Shown here: in pieces, positions 18,693-26,638 of the stretch
Layout: every line of letters starts with the position of its first letter
Numbering within the stretch: the stretch's first letter is position 1
Assembly (NCBI RefSeq): GCF_046244365.1
Contig: NZ_CP176395.1
Span: 2,604,001 to 2,668,000, forward strand
Direction of reading: 5' to 3'
Length of the DNA stretch: 64,000 bases
Origin: Paenibacillus_V sp046244365
GTDB lineage: Bacteria; Bacillota; Bacilli; Paenibacillales; NBRC-103111
Program-made: the position numbers and the translations under genes
Notes under the pieces: generated by a model
What the model was told of the DNA's origin: nothing
Databases searched by the model: none
What the model saw: the letters and a program-made list of their open reading frames with translations, nothing else

Positions 18693-19850
18693 TTATACGA
18701 TATCGTCATGAAGCACGATCTGCAGGTCCGAATAAGCAGCCATGATTTCACCGATGCGTTGTTCAATGACCGCGCGCTCGAAGCGTCTCGGAAAAAGCTC
18801 GCGGTCCGGTTGAACCGTCACGCTCGTTCCCGTTTCCTTCGTGACGCCGACCTTCAGCAAGCCGGATTGCGGAATGCCTTGCCTGTAATCTTGGCGGAAC
18901 ACGGATCCTTCTCTGCGTATTTCCACGGAGAGCCTCTCCGACAGCGCATTGACCACGGCTGCGCTAATCCCTTTTTCCCCGCCAGGCGCAAAATAAGGGG
19001 CGCTAAGCTCGGGACGCCAAATGTCCGTCAGAACGGTTTGCACCCTTGGGACTTCGGTATGCGCGAGCGCTTTGACGGGAATACCGCGTCCGTCGTCGGC
19101 GATCGTTACGCTCCCGTCGCCGTGCAAAAAGATCGCAGCTTCCCGGCAATAGCCTGCGCGATGCTCCAGAATCGCGTTCTCGAGCAGCGCCCACAGCAGC
19201 AGGTGAGGATCGTTGCCGCTCGAAGCCGTCCCGAGATAAGCGCCGGCCTGGCTTCTTGCTTCCGCCATGTCCAAATAATGGCTCGTGTCGAGCAGGTCGG
19301 CGGCGGCGGCGAGCAGCAGCAGCAGCGGCAGCGCACGCTCGTCGGGAAGCAAATAACGGCCCCCGCGTTCTTCCTGCACGAGCAAGCCCGCTCCTTGGAG
19401 CGCCTTGATATGGTGATAGAGCTGTCCGGTCGTTCCCATGTTAAGCCGCTCGACGAGCTCTGCGCCGGTCAGGGGCTCCTGCATAACCGCTCTCAACAGG
19501 TCAAGACGCTGCTTATGGCCGAGCGCTCCGATAATTTTCGCCGCCTTCTCGCCGTCGAGCTCCAGCAGCCCGCGCACTTGCCGTTCCTGAGGGGTCCAGC
19601 GATAATCGCGCTGCTTGCTCCTGTAGCGTCCGGCATAATAAAGGCCGCCCTCCGACGACGCATCCTGCTCGTGTCCGTCCTCAAGCGGGATGCCGGCTAA
19701 TCCGCCTGCCCCATGCCATTCGTCGGCGCGGCTTCCCGCCGGCAGCGTTTGCCCGGCTAGCCGGCGGTCAAGCTTTTGGACGATTCCGCTCAACAGCTCC
19801 ATTTTGGCGTGCAAAGCATCCATCTCCGCATATAAGTCCCGATCCGTCAC
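18693..19850 (-). CDS. ArsR-type winged-helix protein fused to a GyrB/ParE-like GHKL ATP-binding domain
   Basis: The 385-residue protein has a coiled N-terminal stretch, an ArsR-like winged helix at about 100-175 (EKAAKIIGALGHKQRLDLL, then GAELVERLNMGTTGQLYHHI), then a domain with a clear GyrB pattern: NA-I-LE-HRAG, IADDGRGIPV (about 247-256), VLTDI, GGEKGISAAVVNALSERL, RREGSVFRQ and TGTSVTVQPDRELF. These match the adenine-binding Asp and lid of gyrase B. At the position of the gyrase catalytic Glu (FEVVDNA) this protein has WALLENA, with Ala in place of Glu, so it may bind but not cleave ATP. No topoisomerase domains follow. The GTG at 19850 has AGGAG before it. Probably a nucleotide- or drug-sensing regulator; function unproven. 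Confidence 0.85.
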   Translation of the reverse strand: MTDRDLYAEMDALHAKMELLSGIVQKLDRRLAGQTLPAGSRADEWHGAGGLAGIPLEDGHEQDASSEGGLYYAGRYRSKQRDYRWTPQERQVRGLLELDGEKAAKIIGALGHKQRLDLLRAVMQEPLTGAELVERLNMGTTGQLYHHIKALQGAGLLVQEERGGRYLLPDERALPLLLLLAAAADLLDTSHYLDMAEARSQAGAYLGTASSGNDPHLLLWALLENAILEHRAGYCREAAIFLHGDGSVTIADDGRGIPVKALAHTEVPRVQTVLTDIWRPELSAPYFAPGGEKGISAAVVNALSERLSVEIRREGSVFRQDYRQGIPQSGLLKVGVTKETGTSVTVQPDRELFPRRFERAVIEQRIGEIMAAYSDLQIVLHDDIV

Positions 19851-19878
19851 GATGACACCACTCCTCAAAGTATTATTA

Positions 19879-19890
19879 AATTACGTAATT
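19879..19890. promoter_or_regulatory. Palindromic operator candidate for the ArsR-GyrB-like gene
   Basis: AATTACGTAATT is a perfect 12-bp palindrome 29 bases before the gene's start codon, inside an A/T-rich stretch where the minus-strand -10 box must lie. ArsR-type regulators bind such A/T-rich palindromes, so autoregulation is likely but not shown. Confidence 0.5.
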
Positions 19891-19974
19891 ACGTTATAAC
19901 ATAATAATAGCAGACTCGAACGGATTTGTAAATGATTCCAGGATGAATTTGCGGATGAAAACACGGTGGAAGCC

Positions 19975-20002
19975 AAAAAAGGCGCCATCAACGGATGACG
20001 CC
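19975..20002 (-). terminator. Terminator of the Gfo/Idh/MocA gene
   Basis: On the minus strand GGCGTCAT (20002-19995) pairs with ATGGCGCC (19988-19981), allowing for one mismatch, with a 6-base loop, and is followed by six T (19980-19975). It lies 16 bases after the stop codon of the gene ending at 20019. Confidence 0.78.
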
Positions 20003-20018
20003 CCTTCCAGGCTTCTTC

Positions 20019-21095
20019 TTACATCGCGCTTACGCGAGCGAGCGGCGATTGCCAATCGTCCGAAAGACCGAGTCCGGTCAAGTCGGCAATCGTGTTGTTC
20101 CGTTCCGCCTCATATAACCGCCAGATGACTCGAAGACCTTGAATGCTGGTAGGTCCGTCGGTCAATGGCTTTGCTCCGGTTCGAATGCAGTCGAGGAAGT
20201 GCATGGTTTCGAATTGCGTTTGCTTGCCTTCGTTCGTTTCCTCGTACAGGATTTGCGTATTGGAGGACGTATCCAAGTTCGCTTTTTCCGCTTTCATATG
20301 GGAATGCAGGTATAGTCTTCCTTCGTCGTGCCTGTATTCCAGCATGCCTTCGGTGCAATGGACATGGAAGCTGTAGCCCAGCCTTGTGCCGCGGGCTCCC
20401 CATGTGCCGAAATGATAGCCGAGTTTGCCGCCCTCGAATTCCAGCGTCACGTTGCTCGTTCCCTCCATTTCCATCCACGGCGTGCCCAGATTCGTTCCCA
20501 TATGGACGCCTTTGACGGGCTTGCCGAGGAATAGCAGCAGCAGATCGACGTAATGGCAACCATGGCTGAAAAATTGACCGCCGCCTAGCTGTTTGGCCGA
20601 TTCGGTCCAATGGCCGGGGGAGAATTTCGTGAATTGTTCGGTCCAGATCGACATCTGGAACGCTTCGCCGTACGCTTTGGAATCGATCAGCTCCTTCATC
20701 TTGACGATAACCGGCCAGAAGCGGACGGGATAGGCGGTCATCAGAACCCGGCCTTCGCGTTCCGCCGTCGCGATCAGATCCAGGCATTCTTCTTCCGTAT
20801 TGCACATCGGCTTCTCCATCAGCACGTGCTTGCCCGCCTTCAAGCAAGTCAGGCCGACTTCGTAATGCAGATCGTGGGGCAGCGCGATCAGGACGGCGTC
20901 CACATGGTCAAGCAGGCTGCGGTAATCGGCGACGGCGAGCTCGGCCCCCACTAAGCCGGCGGCGCTTTGCGCTCTTTCCAGGTCGATGTCGCAGGTTGCG
21001 GTCACCGTCATTTGATCGGCCAGCGCGAGCAAGCCGTGAACGTGCGAGCCGGCCATCCCGCCGCAGCCGATAATGCCAAGTCTGATTTTGCTCAT
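20019..21095 (-). CDS. Gfo/Idh/MocA-family oxidoreductase
   Basis: This 358-residue protein has the NAD-binding motif LGIIGCGGMAGSHVHG and the EKP motif (VLMEKPMCNT), followed by the C-terminal substrate domain (FFSHGCHYVDLLLLFLGKP). AGGAGG lies 9 bases before the ATG at 21095; an upstream in-frame ATG at 21185 would remove that signal and has no family similarity. The gene is divergent from an AraC regulator (start at 21220), which probably controls it. A role in oxidising a sugar or cyclitol is likely; the substrate is unknown. Confidence 0.93.
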   Translation of the reverse strand: MSKIRLGIIGCGGMAGSHVHGLLALADQMTVTATCDIDLERAQSAAGLVGAELAVADYRSLLDHVDAVLIALPHDLHYEVGLTCLKAGKHVLMEKPMCNTEEECLDLIATAEREGRVLMTAYPVRFWPVIVKMKELIDSKAYGEAFQMSIWTEQFTKFSPGHWTESAKQLGGGQFFSHGCHYVDLLLLFLGKPVKGVHMGTNLGTPWMEMEGTSNVTLEFEGGKLGYHFGTWGARGTRLGYSFHVHCTEGMLEYRHDEGRLYLHSHMKAEKANLDTSSNTQILYEETNEGKQTQFETMHFLDCIRTGAKPLTDGPTSIQGLRVIWRLYEAERNNTIADLTGLGLSDDWQSPLARVSAM

Positions 21096-21219
21096 TTCAT
21101 TTTTCCTCCTAAAATGATTTGAATGACTAAGACTAAGCAATATAATAGGCTTATAAGAAGCGTATTGCTTTATCAATACGGTCAAACGTTTTGCATTTTC
21201 GGTCGGAGGATCGGAGCAT
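21096..21219. promoter_or_regulatory. Divergent promoter region, Gfo/Idh/MocA and AraC
   Basis: The 124-bp gap between divergent starts carries the AGGAGG of the minus-strand gene and CGGAGGATCGGAG before the plus-strand ATG. The A/T-rich middle (about 21118-21185) must hold both promoters. No single clear -35/-10 pair or inverted repeat stands out. Confidence 0.4.
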
Positions 21220-22119
21220 ATGGAATTTGTGAAGTATGAGCTGCAGCAGGAGATGTCGATCGGGAAAATCGTTACGTTTTACTATATGGAGACAAGCAAG
21301 CATTTCTATTCGCAAGGGGAGAAACACGATTTTTGGGAGTTTGTTTATGTGGATAAGGGAGAGGTCGAGATTTATACCGACTCGAACCGGCTCTCCTTGG
21401 AGCAAGGGGACATCGTCTTCTATAAGCCGAACGAATTTCATATGGGACACGCGATTAACGGCACGGCGCTGAACCTGATCATCGTATCGTTCGATTGCGA
21501 GGCGCCTAGCATGAAGTTTTTCGAAGGGATGAGCTTCCGGCTCGAGGAGAGCGAACGCGCGATTTTGTCGCACCTGGTAAGAGAGGGGCTGGAGGCGTTC
21601 GATCCGCCCATCGATTCCCCCAAGATGTCCCGTCCCAAGCGAAACCCGCAAGCGCCGTACGGCTGCGAGCAGCTGATCAAAAACTATTTGGAAATCTTGC
21701 TGATCCGGCTCATTCGCAAAGGAGCTTCCGGGCGCAAGGAAATGCCGACCTCTATCGCGGCCGAGAACAAGGACGGGGAGGTGGTCCAGCAAATGATCGC
21801 CATGATGAAACAAAATTTGTCGAGGGATCTGACGGTGGACGATTTCTGCGGAGAGCTCGCGATGGGAAAGACCAGCTTGAAAACGATTTTTAAAGCGAAG
21901 GTCGGCGTAGGCATCATGGAATATTTCAACAAGCTCAAAATCGAGCACGCCAAGCTGCTGATCCGCGAGAAGGATTATAATTTTACGGAGATCGCCGAGC
22001 AGCTCGGGTACAGCAGCATGCATTACTTTTCCAGGCAGTTCAAAAGGGTGACGACGATGACGCCGACGGAATACGCGCGCTCGATCAAGGCGAGGTCGGG
22101 CCGTAACACAGATCGATAG
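21220..22119 (+). CDS. AraC-family transcriptional regulator with cupin-type sensor
   Basis: This 299-residue soluble regulator has a cupin-like N-terminal half (DFWEFVYVDKGEVEIYTDSN, then GDIVFYKPNEFHMGH) and two C-terminal helix-turn-helix motifs (LTVDDFCGELAMGKTSLKTI and FTEIAEQLGYSSMHYFSRQF). GGAGG lies about 10 bases before the ATG. It is divergent from the Gfo/Idh/MocA gene and probably regulates it in response to a sugar. A shared terminator follows the gene. Confidence 0.92.
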   Translation: MEFVKYELQQEMSIGKIVTFYYMETSKHFYSQGEKHDFWEFVYVDKGEVEIYTDSNRLSLEQGDIVFYKPNEFHMGHAINGTALNLIIVSFDCEAPSMKFFEGMSFRLEESERAILSHLVREGLEAFDPPIDSPKMSRPKRNPQAPYGCEQLIKNYLEILLIRLIRKGASGRKEMPTSIAAENKDGEVVQQMIAMMKQNLSRDLTVDDFCGELAMGKTSLKTIFKAKVGVGIMEYFNKLKIEHAKLLIREKDYNFTEIAEQLGYSSMHYFSRQFKRVTTMTPTEYARSIKARSGRNTDR

Positions 22120-22137
22120 CCGCCGAACCGGATGGAA

Positions 22138-22192
22138 AAAAGGGAGCCGAAGGATTGGCATAGGCGATGGCCTCAATCTTCGACTCCCTTTG
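22138..22192. terminator. Bidirectional terminator between AraC and CDF genes
   Basis: AAAGGGAGCCGAAGGATTG (from 22138) pairs with CAATCTTCGACTCCCTTT (22174-22191) with small irregularities and a 16-base loop. A-rich and T-rich ends let it work for both convergent genes. Confidence 0.78.
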
Positions 22193-22242
22193 TCGCACCA
22201 TCGAGCCGGGCGGCAGCGATGATGGCATAGCGTGCGCCCGGA

Positions 22243-23172
22243 CTATTTTCGTTTTTTGGCCGTTATGGACAAAACTTCGTCTTCCGCATACCAGGGGTTC
22301 AAATGCACAAGTACTTCATTGACGTCGGCGTGGGCGTCTTTGATCGCTTTTTTGATTTCGCGGCTGATGTCGTGCCCTTCCTGGATTGATAAATGGCCGG
22401 GGATGCTCGCCCGTACGTCGACCAAAATATATTGGCCGTGCTCGCGCGCCCGCAGTCTGTCGATCCTTTTGACTTCCCGGACCGATTTGACGAGCGTCGC
22501 GAATTGCTTGATTTTATCCGGATCCACGGTACGGTCCATGAGAATGTCGACCGATTCCTTGCCCATCTCGTAGGCGAGCTTAAGCACAAGCAGAGCTACG
22601 ATGATTCCCGCGGCCGGGTCCCCGTATTTCAGAAGCGTGATACCGCTCCAATCGCCTACGAGCGCGAGCGTGATGCCGACGACGGCGGCGGCGGAAGCGT
22701 AAACGTCGGCCAGGTGGTCGTATGCGGTCGCGATGAGCGCCTTGGAATTCGCTAGTTTGCCGATGCGAATCGTGTACACGTACAGCCACTGCTTCCATGC
22801 CAGCGACAGGAACGCGGCGATGAGCGCAATGACATGGGCTTCGGGAGGCGGACCGAACAGCACTTGGACGGAGCTGTAGCCGATCCATACGGCGGCGAGC
22901 AGCAGGATGACGGCTACGATGCCGGCGCCGACGACCTCGGCTTTGCCGTGACCGTACGGGTGATCGTCATCCGCCGGCTGGTTCGAGATACGCATCGAAC
23001 CGAATGCCGTCGCCGAGGCGATGACATCGCCCGCGTTATGAATGCCGTCGGCGATCAGAACGCCGCTTTTGAACAGAACGCCGACGACGAGTTTAAGAAG
23101 AGTCAATGCGATGTTGCTGAACAAGCTGACGCCAGCCGCGAACATCGTCTTATTTTTTTCTGCGTACATCAT
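22243..23172 (-). CDS. Cation diffusion facilitator (CDF) metal efflux transporter
   Basis: The 309-residue protein has about six membrane helices with the CDF transport-site motif DGIHNAGD near residues 42-49, the DDDHPYGHGKAE loop, a second site DHLADVYAS and a cytoplasmic C-terminal domain (DVRASIPGHLSIQEGHDISR) with the usual metal-binding histidines. It exports divalent metal such as zinc, manganese or cobalt in exchange for protons. GGGAGG lies 5 bases before the ATG ATG start. A 5' leader with a terminator-like hairpin lies upstream and may be the control point. Confidence 0.94.
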   Translation of the reverse strand: MMYAEKNKTMFAAGVSLFSNIALTLLKLVVGVLFKSGVLIADGIHNAGDVIASATAFGSMRISNQPADDDHPYGHGKAEVVGAGIVAVILLLAAVWIGYSSVQVLFGPPPEAHVIALIAAFLSLAWKQWLYVYTIRIGKLANSKALIATAYDHLADVYASAAAVVGITLALVGDWSGITLLKYGDPAAGIIVALLVLKLAYEMGKESVDILMDRTVDPDKIKQFATLVKSVREVKRIDRLRAREHGQYILVDVRASIPGHLSIQEGHDISREIKKAIKDAHADVNEVLVHLNPWYAEDEVLSITAKKRK

Positions 23173-23211
23173 TTATTCCTCCCGCCACGATAATTGCCCT
23201 TGGGAAACAAA

Positions 23212-23239
23212 AACCCTTAACCGTTGCCGGTTAAGGGTT
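23212..23239 (-). promoter_or_regulatory. Terminator-like hairpin in the CDF gene leader
   Basis: AACCCTTAACCG pairs perfectly over 12 bp with CGGTTAAGGGTT around a 4-base loop. Read on the minus strand the stem runs into TTTTTG, forming an intrinsic terminator 40 bases before the CDF start. A possible -10 box TATGAT lies at 23329-23324, which gives a leader of about 145 bases. This is the layout of a transcription attenuator. It does not fit the yybP-ykoY manganese or NiCo riboswitch cores as I know them. Confidence 0.55.
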
Positions 23240-23517
23240 GGATTGATTTATAGGGACGTGTTGTTTGAGTTTCGGCGCAAGCCCATGCATATTGTTCACC
23301 GTCGCAAGCCAAAGTATTCCACTATCATAGCACACTCGCCATGAACGCGCAAAGGCCGAGGCATAGCCCGGAAGCCGGACGAAGCGCCGGCGCAACCGGA
23401 AGCATTCGCAGCTCCCCATTGAATAAAGGTAAGCCGGCAGGCTACAATGTGGATAGGAGAACCGGACGCAACATCTGATTCAATGACTATCAAGCGTTTA
23501 TGGGAGGAGGGGTCGGG

Positions 23518-23748
23518 TTGCGCAAGCTGCTGTCGCTTCGCCACTGGCTGCATGTATTCAAGCGGGTGTGGCGTTTGCTCGGATCTGCGCAGGTGCCGGT
23601 ATGGGAAAAGCTGTTGTTCGCGGTGCCCGCACTGTTATATGTCGTGCTGCCTGACGTACTGCCGCTATTGCCTATCGACGATATAGCCGTCGTCATGCTG
23701 CTAGCCAATTGGTTTGCCGCGCGGATGGAAAATAAATACCGGGCATAG
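23518..23748 (+). CDS. Small DUF1232 membrane protein
   Basis: The 76-residue protein contains the DUF1232 core, WEKLLFAVPALLYVVLPDVL followed by PLLPIDDIAVVMLLANWF, a helical hairpin found in YkvA-like proteins of unknown function. GGGAGGAGG lies 7 bases before a TTG at 23518, so that is the best start. The last residues are charged (MENKYRA). It is 36 bases upstream of the GntR gene on the same strand. Confidence 0.75.
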   Translation: MRKLLSLRHWLHVFKRVWRLLGSAQVPVWEKLLFAVPALLYVVLPDVLPLLPIDDIAVVMLLANWFAARMENKYRA

Positions 23749-23783
23749 CCCGGCACGGACGGATAAGTTTAGGGGGAGCTTCC

Positions 23784-24494
23784 TTGGAAATAACGAAAAT
23801 CGCGACACATAAAATTTACGAGAAGGTAGCCGAGCAAATCAAACGGCAAATCGTCGAGGGCAAGCTGAAGCCCGGCGAGAAGCTGCCGTCTACGCGGGAG
23901 TTCTCGGAACGGTTCCAGGTCGGCCGTTCGACCGTTCGCGAGGCGCTGAGCGCGCTGAAGGCAATGGGGCTTGTCGAGAGCCATCAGGGAGAAGGCAGCT
24001 ACGTGCGCAGCAATGTGCCCGAAACGGTGAGCATGCCCGATTTCGAGTCGCTGCAGCTAAGCCGGGAAACGGTGCTTGAGCTGCTGGAGGCGCGCAATTC
24101 GCTCGAGGTGTCCAACGCGGCCATCGCTGCGGAGAAACGGACCGACGAGGATCTCGAGACGTTCGAGCGCATTTTGGCGACGATGCAGGAGAATCTCGGC
24201 AACGAAGCGGAAGGCGAGAAGGCCGATATGCTGTTTCATCTGACGCTGGCCAAGGCTACGCACAACTCGATTATGGTCAGGCTGCTCGAAACGATATCGG
24301 GTCAAATGGAGACGGCGATCCGCGGCACGAGAAGGCTGCAAATGTATTCCAACCACTCCGTTTCCGCCCAGCTGTGGCGGGAGCATCAGGATATTTCTGC
24401 GGCCATACGGGCGCGCGACCCGCTTGCCGCGCAGGATGCGATGCGGCAGCATCTCTTCCACGTCGAAAGGGTGCTGATTCCTTACGTGAAATAA
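23784..24494 (+). CDS. GntR/FadR-family regulator, probable LutR
   Basis: This 236-residue regulator has an N-terminal GntR winged helix (KIYEKVAEQIKRQIVEGKLK, then LPSTREFSERFQVGRSTVRE) and a C-terminal FCD ligand domain with metal-type histidines (FHLTLAKATHNSIM, REHQDISAAIRARD). AGGGGGAG precedes the TTG start. Its place upstream of lutABC matches LutR of Bacillus subtilis, a lactate-responsive repressor. It would bind near the lut promoter at 25775-25825; the operator is inferred. Confidence 0.9.
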   Translation: MEITKIATHKIYEKVAEQIKRQIVEGKLKPGEKLPSTREFSERFQVGRSTVREALSALKAMGLVESHQGEGSYVRSNVPETVSMPDFESLQLSRETVLELLEARNSLEVSNAAIAAEKRTDEDLETFERILATMQENLGNEAEGEKADMLFHLTLAKATHNSIMVRLLETISGQMETAIRGTRRLQMYSNHSVSAQLWREHQDISAAIRARDPLAAQDAMRQHLFHVERVLIPYVK

Positions 24495-24551
24495 GACATC
24501 GCTGCTCGAAGCTTAGCGGCTGCTTGCATGCGGTCTAAAGGAGAAGGTCGG

Positions 24552-25676
24552 ATGGACGTTTGGAATCGTTCTTTCATCGATGAAGCGAATACTGTTTTTC
24601 AGCTGCCGCGCCCGGTTGTCGAAGCGTTCTACGCGGAACTGGAGCGGATTGCCGAAGATCCGGGACTGCAAAGTCTCGCGCTGGAGCTGAGCAATCAGCT
24701 TCACGGCTCCGGGGGAAACAAGAGGGAAGCCATTGCGCGGTTGCGGGAAATGGGGCCGGAGGCCGGGATGTTTGCCGCCGTGGTCTATGCTTCCGGATTG
24801 CCCGCGATCAAGGAGCATTACATATCGAGAGGAATTCCCCAGTACATTTTGAAGGATACGATGAGCGACTTGGGCATTTGGATGCATCACCATAAACAGC
24901 TGCATGGCGCGTGGGGATTAAGCGAGCTCGGCTGGCTGGTTCATCATTTCAGCGGGAGCATCTATAAGCTCGGACGTCTGCAATTTATGCCCAAAACGTA
25001 CAACGTCAAGGCAAAGGCGTTCCGCAATCGCACAAACGGCCGTATACTGGCGCTTACGGATGCCGGCGTGACATTCCGTTCGGACGGTCAGGTGAATGGG
25101 ACGAACGGGATCTACGAGAAAGAGGGAGCTTGGGTATCTCATTATCGGAACGACGGACACCTCATCTACGGAAATCGGATATCGCCGGAAGGCTGCGCGG
25201 TACGCGAGTCGGTCGTCCTTGACGGGCGCGAATGGGAGCTTGTTCTGCAGGAGGGCGATCCGGTACTGGACGTTCATATTCCGGCGGCCGGCAAAATGTC
25301 GCACGACCTATGCAGGGAGTCGTACCGTCAAGCGGTCTCGTTCGCGGCCGAGTTTATACCGGGTGCTCCGATCAAGGCCATTATGTGCTCGTCCTGGCTG
25401 CTAAGCCCGCAGCTCGGGCGTATTCTTCCGCCATCGTCGAATATCGTAACCTTTATGAAGGATTACTTTCTTACACCGGTACTGTCGGACGACGTTCAGA
25501 CGTTTGATCGGGTTTTCGGCGCGAAGCCGGACGATTTGTCGCAAGCGCCGCGCGATACGACGCTCCGTAGAACGGTGCTGGATTATGTTATGGCGGGACA
25601 TGCGATCCATGGCGGAGCGGGATTTTTCTTACCCGAGTTGGTTACGGACGAACGTTATGCGGACCGGACCGGGTGA
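24552..25676 (+). CDS. Acyltransferase-like protein (NAT_N / GNAT_C architecture)
   Basis: The 374-residue protein fits the two-domain acyltransferase family with an N-terminal NAT_N domain (residues about 1-150) and a GNAT-like C-terminal domain; VHIPAAGKMSHDLCRESYRQ and SSWLLSPQLGRILP are typical. The enzymes are predicted, not proven, to move acyl groups. AAAGGAG sits before the ATG at 24552, preferred over an ATG 24 bases upstream. It lies between the GntR gene and lutABC, but with 221 bases before lutA it need not belong to lactate use. Confidence 0.7.
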   Translation: MDVWNRSFIDEANTVFQLPRPVVEAFYAELERIAEDPGLQSLALELSNQLHGSGGNKREAIARLREMGPEAGMFAAVVYASGLPAIKEHYISRGIPQYILKDTMSDLGIWMHHHKQLHGAWGLSELGWLVHHFSGSIYKLGRLQFMPKTYNVKAKAFRNRTNGRILALTDAGVTFRSDGQVNGTNGIYEKEGAWVSHYRNDGHLIYGNRISPEGCAVRESVVLDGREWELVLQEGDPVLDVHIPAAGKMSHDLCRESYRQAVSFAAEFIPGAPIKAIMCSSWLLSPQLGRILPPSSNIVTFMKDYFLTPVLSDDVQTFDRVFGAKPDDLSQAPRDTTLRRTVLDYVMAGHAIHGGAGFFLPELVTDERYADRTG

Positions 25677-25774
25677 TAGCGATCCGGCTGCATAAGAGCC
25701 GACCGTTCCGTTGGAGCTTCTTCAGCGAACGTTCGGCTGTACGTTTGCCGCAGAAAAGCGACGAACGATGCGTT

Positions 25775-25825
25775 TTGACAAAATAACTCTTTTCTTTTGC
25801 TAACTTATCTGATAACCTGACAAGT
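25775..25825 (+). promoter_or_regulatory. lutABC promoter and GntR operator candidate
   Basis: TTGACA lies at 25775-25780, with a weak -10 around 25798-25806. Just behind, 25803-25825 is a 23-base imperfect palindrome (starting ACTTATCTGATAA, ending CCTGACAAGT) with 8 of 11 base pairs symmetric. A FadR-type GntR dimer such as the protein at 23784 could bind it and block lut transcription. Confidence 0.5.
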
Positions 25826-25897
25826 ATAAGAGCAGCAGGACTTTGAGCGTCCCGCAGCTGCACAGGAAACGTGAAAAAGCGGAAGGAAGGAATCTCC

Positions 25898-26638
25898 ATG
25901 CGCGTATCGTTATTTATCACTTGTCTTGCCGATCAATTATACCCGGAAGTCGGTGAAAGCGTCGTCAGACTGCTTCACCGGTACGGATGCGAGGTCGATT
26001 TCCCGGAAGTGCAAACGTGCTGCGGCCAGCCGGCCTTCAACAGCGGGTATCAGGACGAAGCGCGTGAAGTCGCGCGCAATCTCGTCCGGGCGTTCGAGCA
26101 CAGCGACTATGTCGTGACGCCGTCCGGCTCTTGCTCGGGCATGGTGCATCATTATTACCCGTACTTGTTCCAGGACGAGCCGGAATGGAAAGAGAAGGCC
26201 GACAAGCTCGTCGCCAAGACGTACGAATTCTCGCAATTTCTCGTGAAGGTGCTCGGCGTCAGGGATCTCGGCGCTTACTTCCCCGAGAAGGTGACGTACC
26301 ATCCTTCCTGCCATGCAATGCGGCTCGTGGGCATTAAAGAAGAACCGCAGGCGCTTCTGGAGAACGTGCAAGGGATGGCATTCATCGACTTGCCGAGGAA
26401 GGAAGACTGCTGCGGCTTCGGCGGCACGTTTGCGGTGAAAATGGCCGACATGTCGCAGGCGATGGTTTGCGAGAAAGCGGCTAATGTGTGCGCGACGAAT
26501 GCGAACGTGCTGGTCGGTACGGACATGGGCTGCCTGATGAACATTGGCGGAAGGCTCAACAAGGAAGGCAAACCGATTCGCGTGATGCACATTTCGCAGC
26601 TGCTGGAGGAAGGAGTGAAAAACGGTGAGCGCAAGTAA
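25898..26638 (+). CDS. lutA: Lactate utilisation protein A, (Fe-S)-binding
   Basis: The 246-residue protein carries two CCG-type cysteine-rich domains (TCCGQPAFNSG near the start and EDCCGFGGTFAVKM near residue 168), the GlpC-like motif that binds iron-sulfur clusters. It is one subunit of the LutABC complex that oxidises L-lactate to pyruvate in the cytoplasm. GGAAGG precedes the ATG at 25898. The lutB start lies inside the lutA end, so the two are translationally coupled. Confidence 0.94.
   Translation: MRVSLFITCLADQLYPEVGESVVRLLHRYGCEVDFPEVQTCCGQPAFNSGYQDEAREVARNLVRAFEHSDYVVTPSGSCSGMVHHYYPYLFQDEPEWKEKADKLVAKTYEFSQFLVKVLGVRDLGAYFPEKVTYHPSCHAMRLVGIKEEPQALLENVQGMAFIDLPRKEDCCGFGGTFAVKMADMSQAMVCEKAANVCATNANVLVGTDMGCLMNIGGRLNKEGKPIRVMHISQLLEEGVKNGERK

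Noticed and set aside
18588..19700. Plus-strand open frame of about 370 codons
   Set aside because: Antisense of the ArsR-GyrB-like gene, which has strong motif matches on the minus strand.
23212..23345. yybP-ykoY or NiCo riboswitch
   Set aside because: The conserved cores of those RNAs as I know them are not visible; kept only as an unnamed attenuator candidate.
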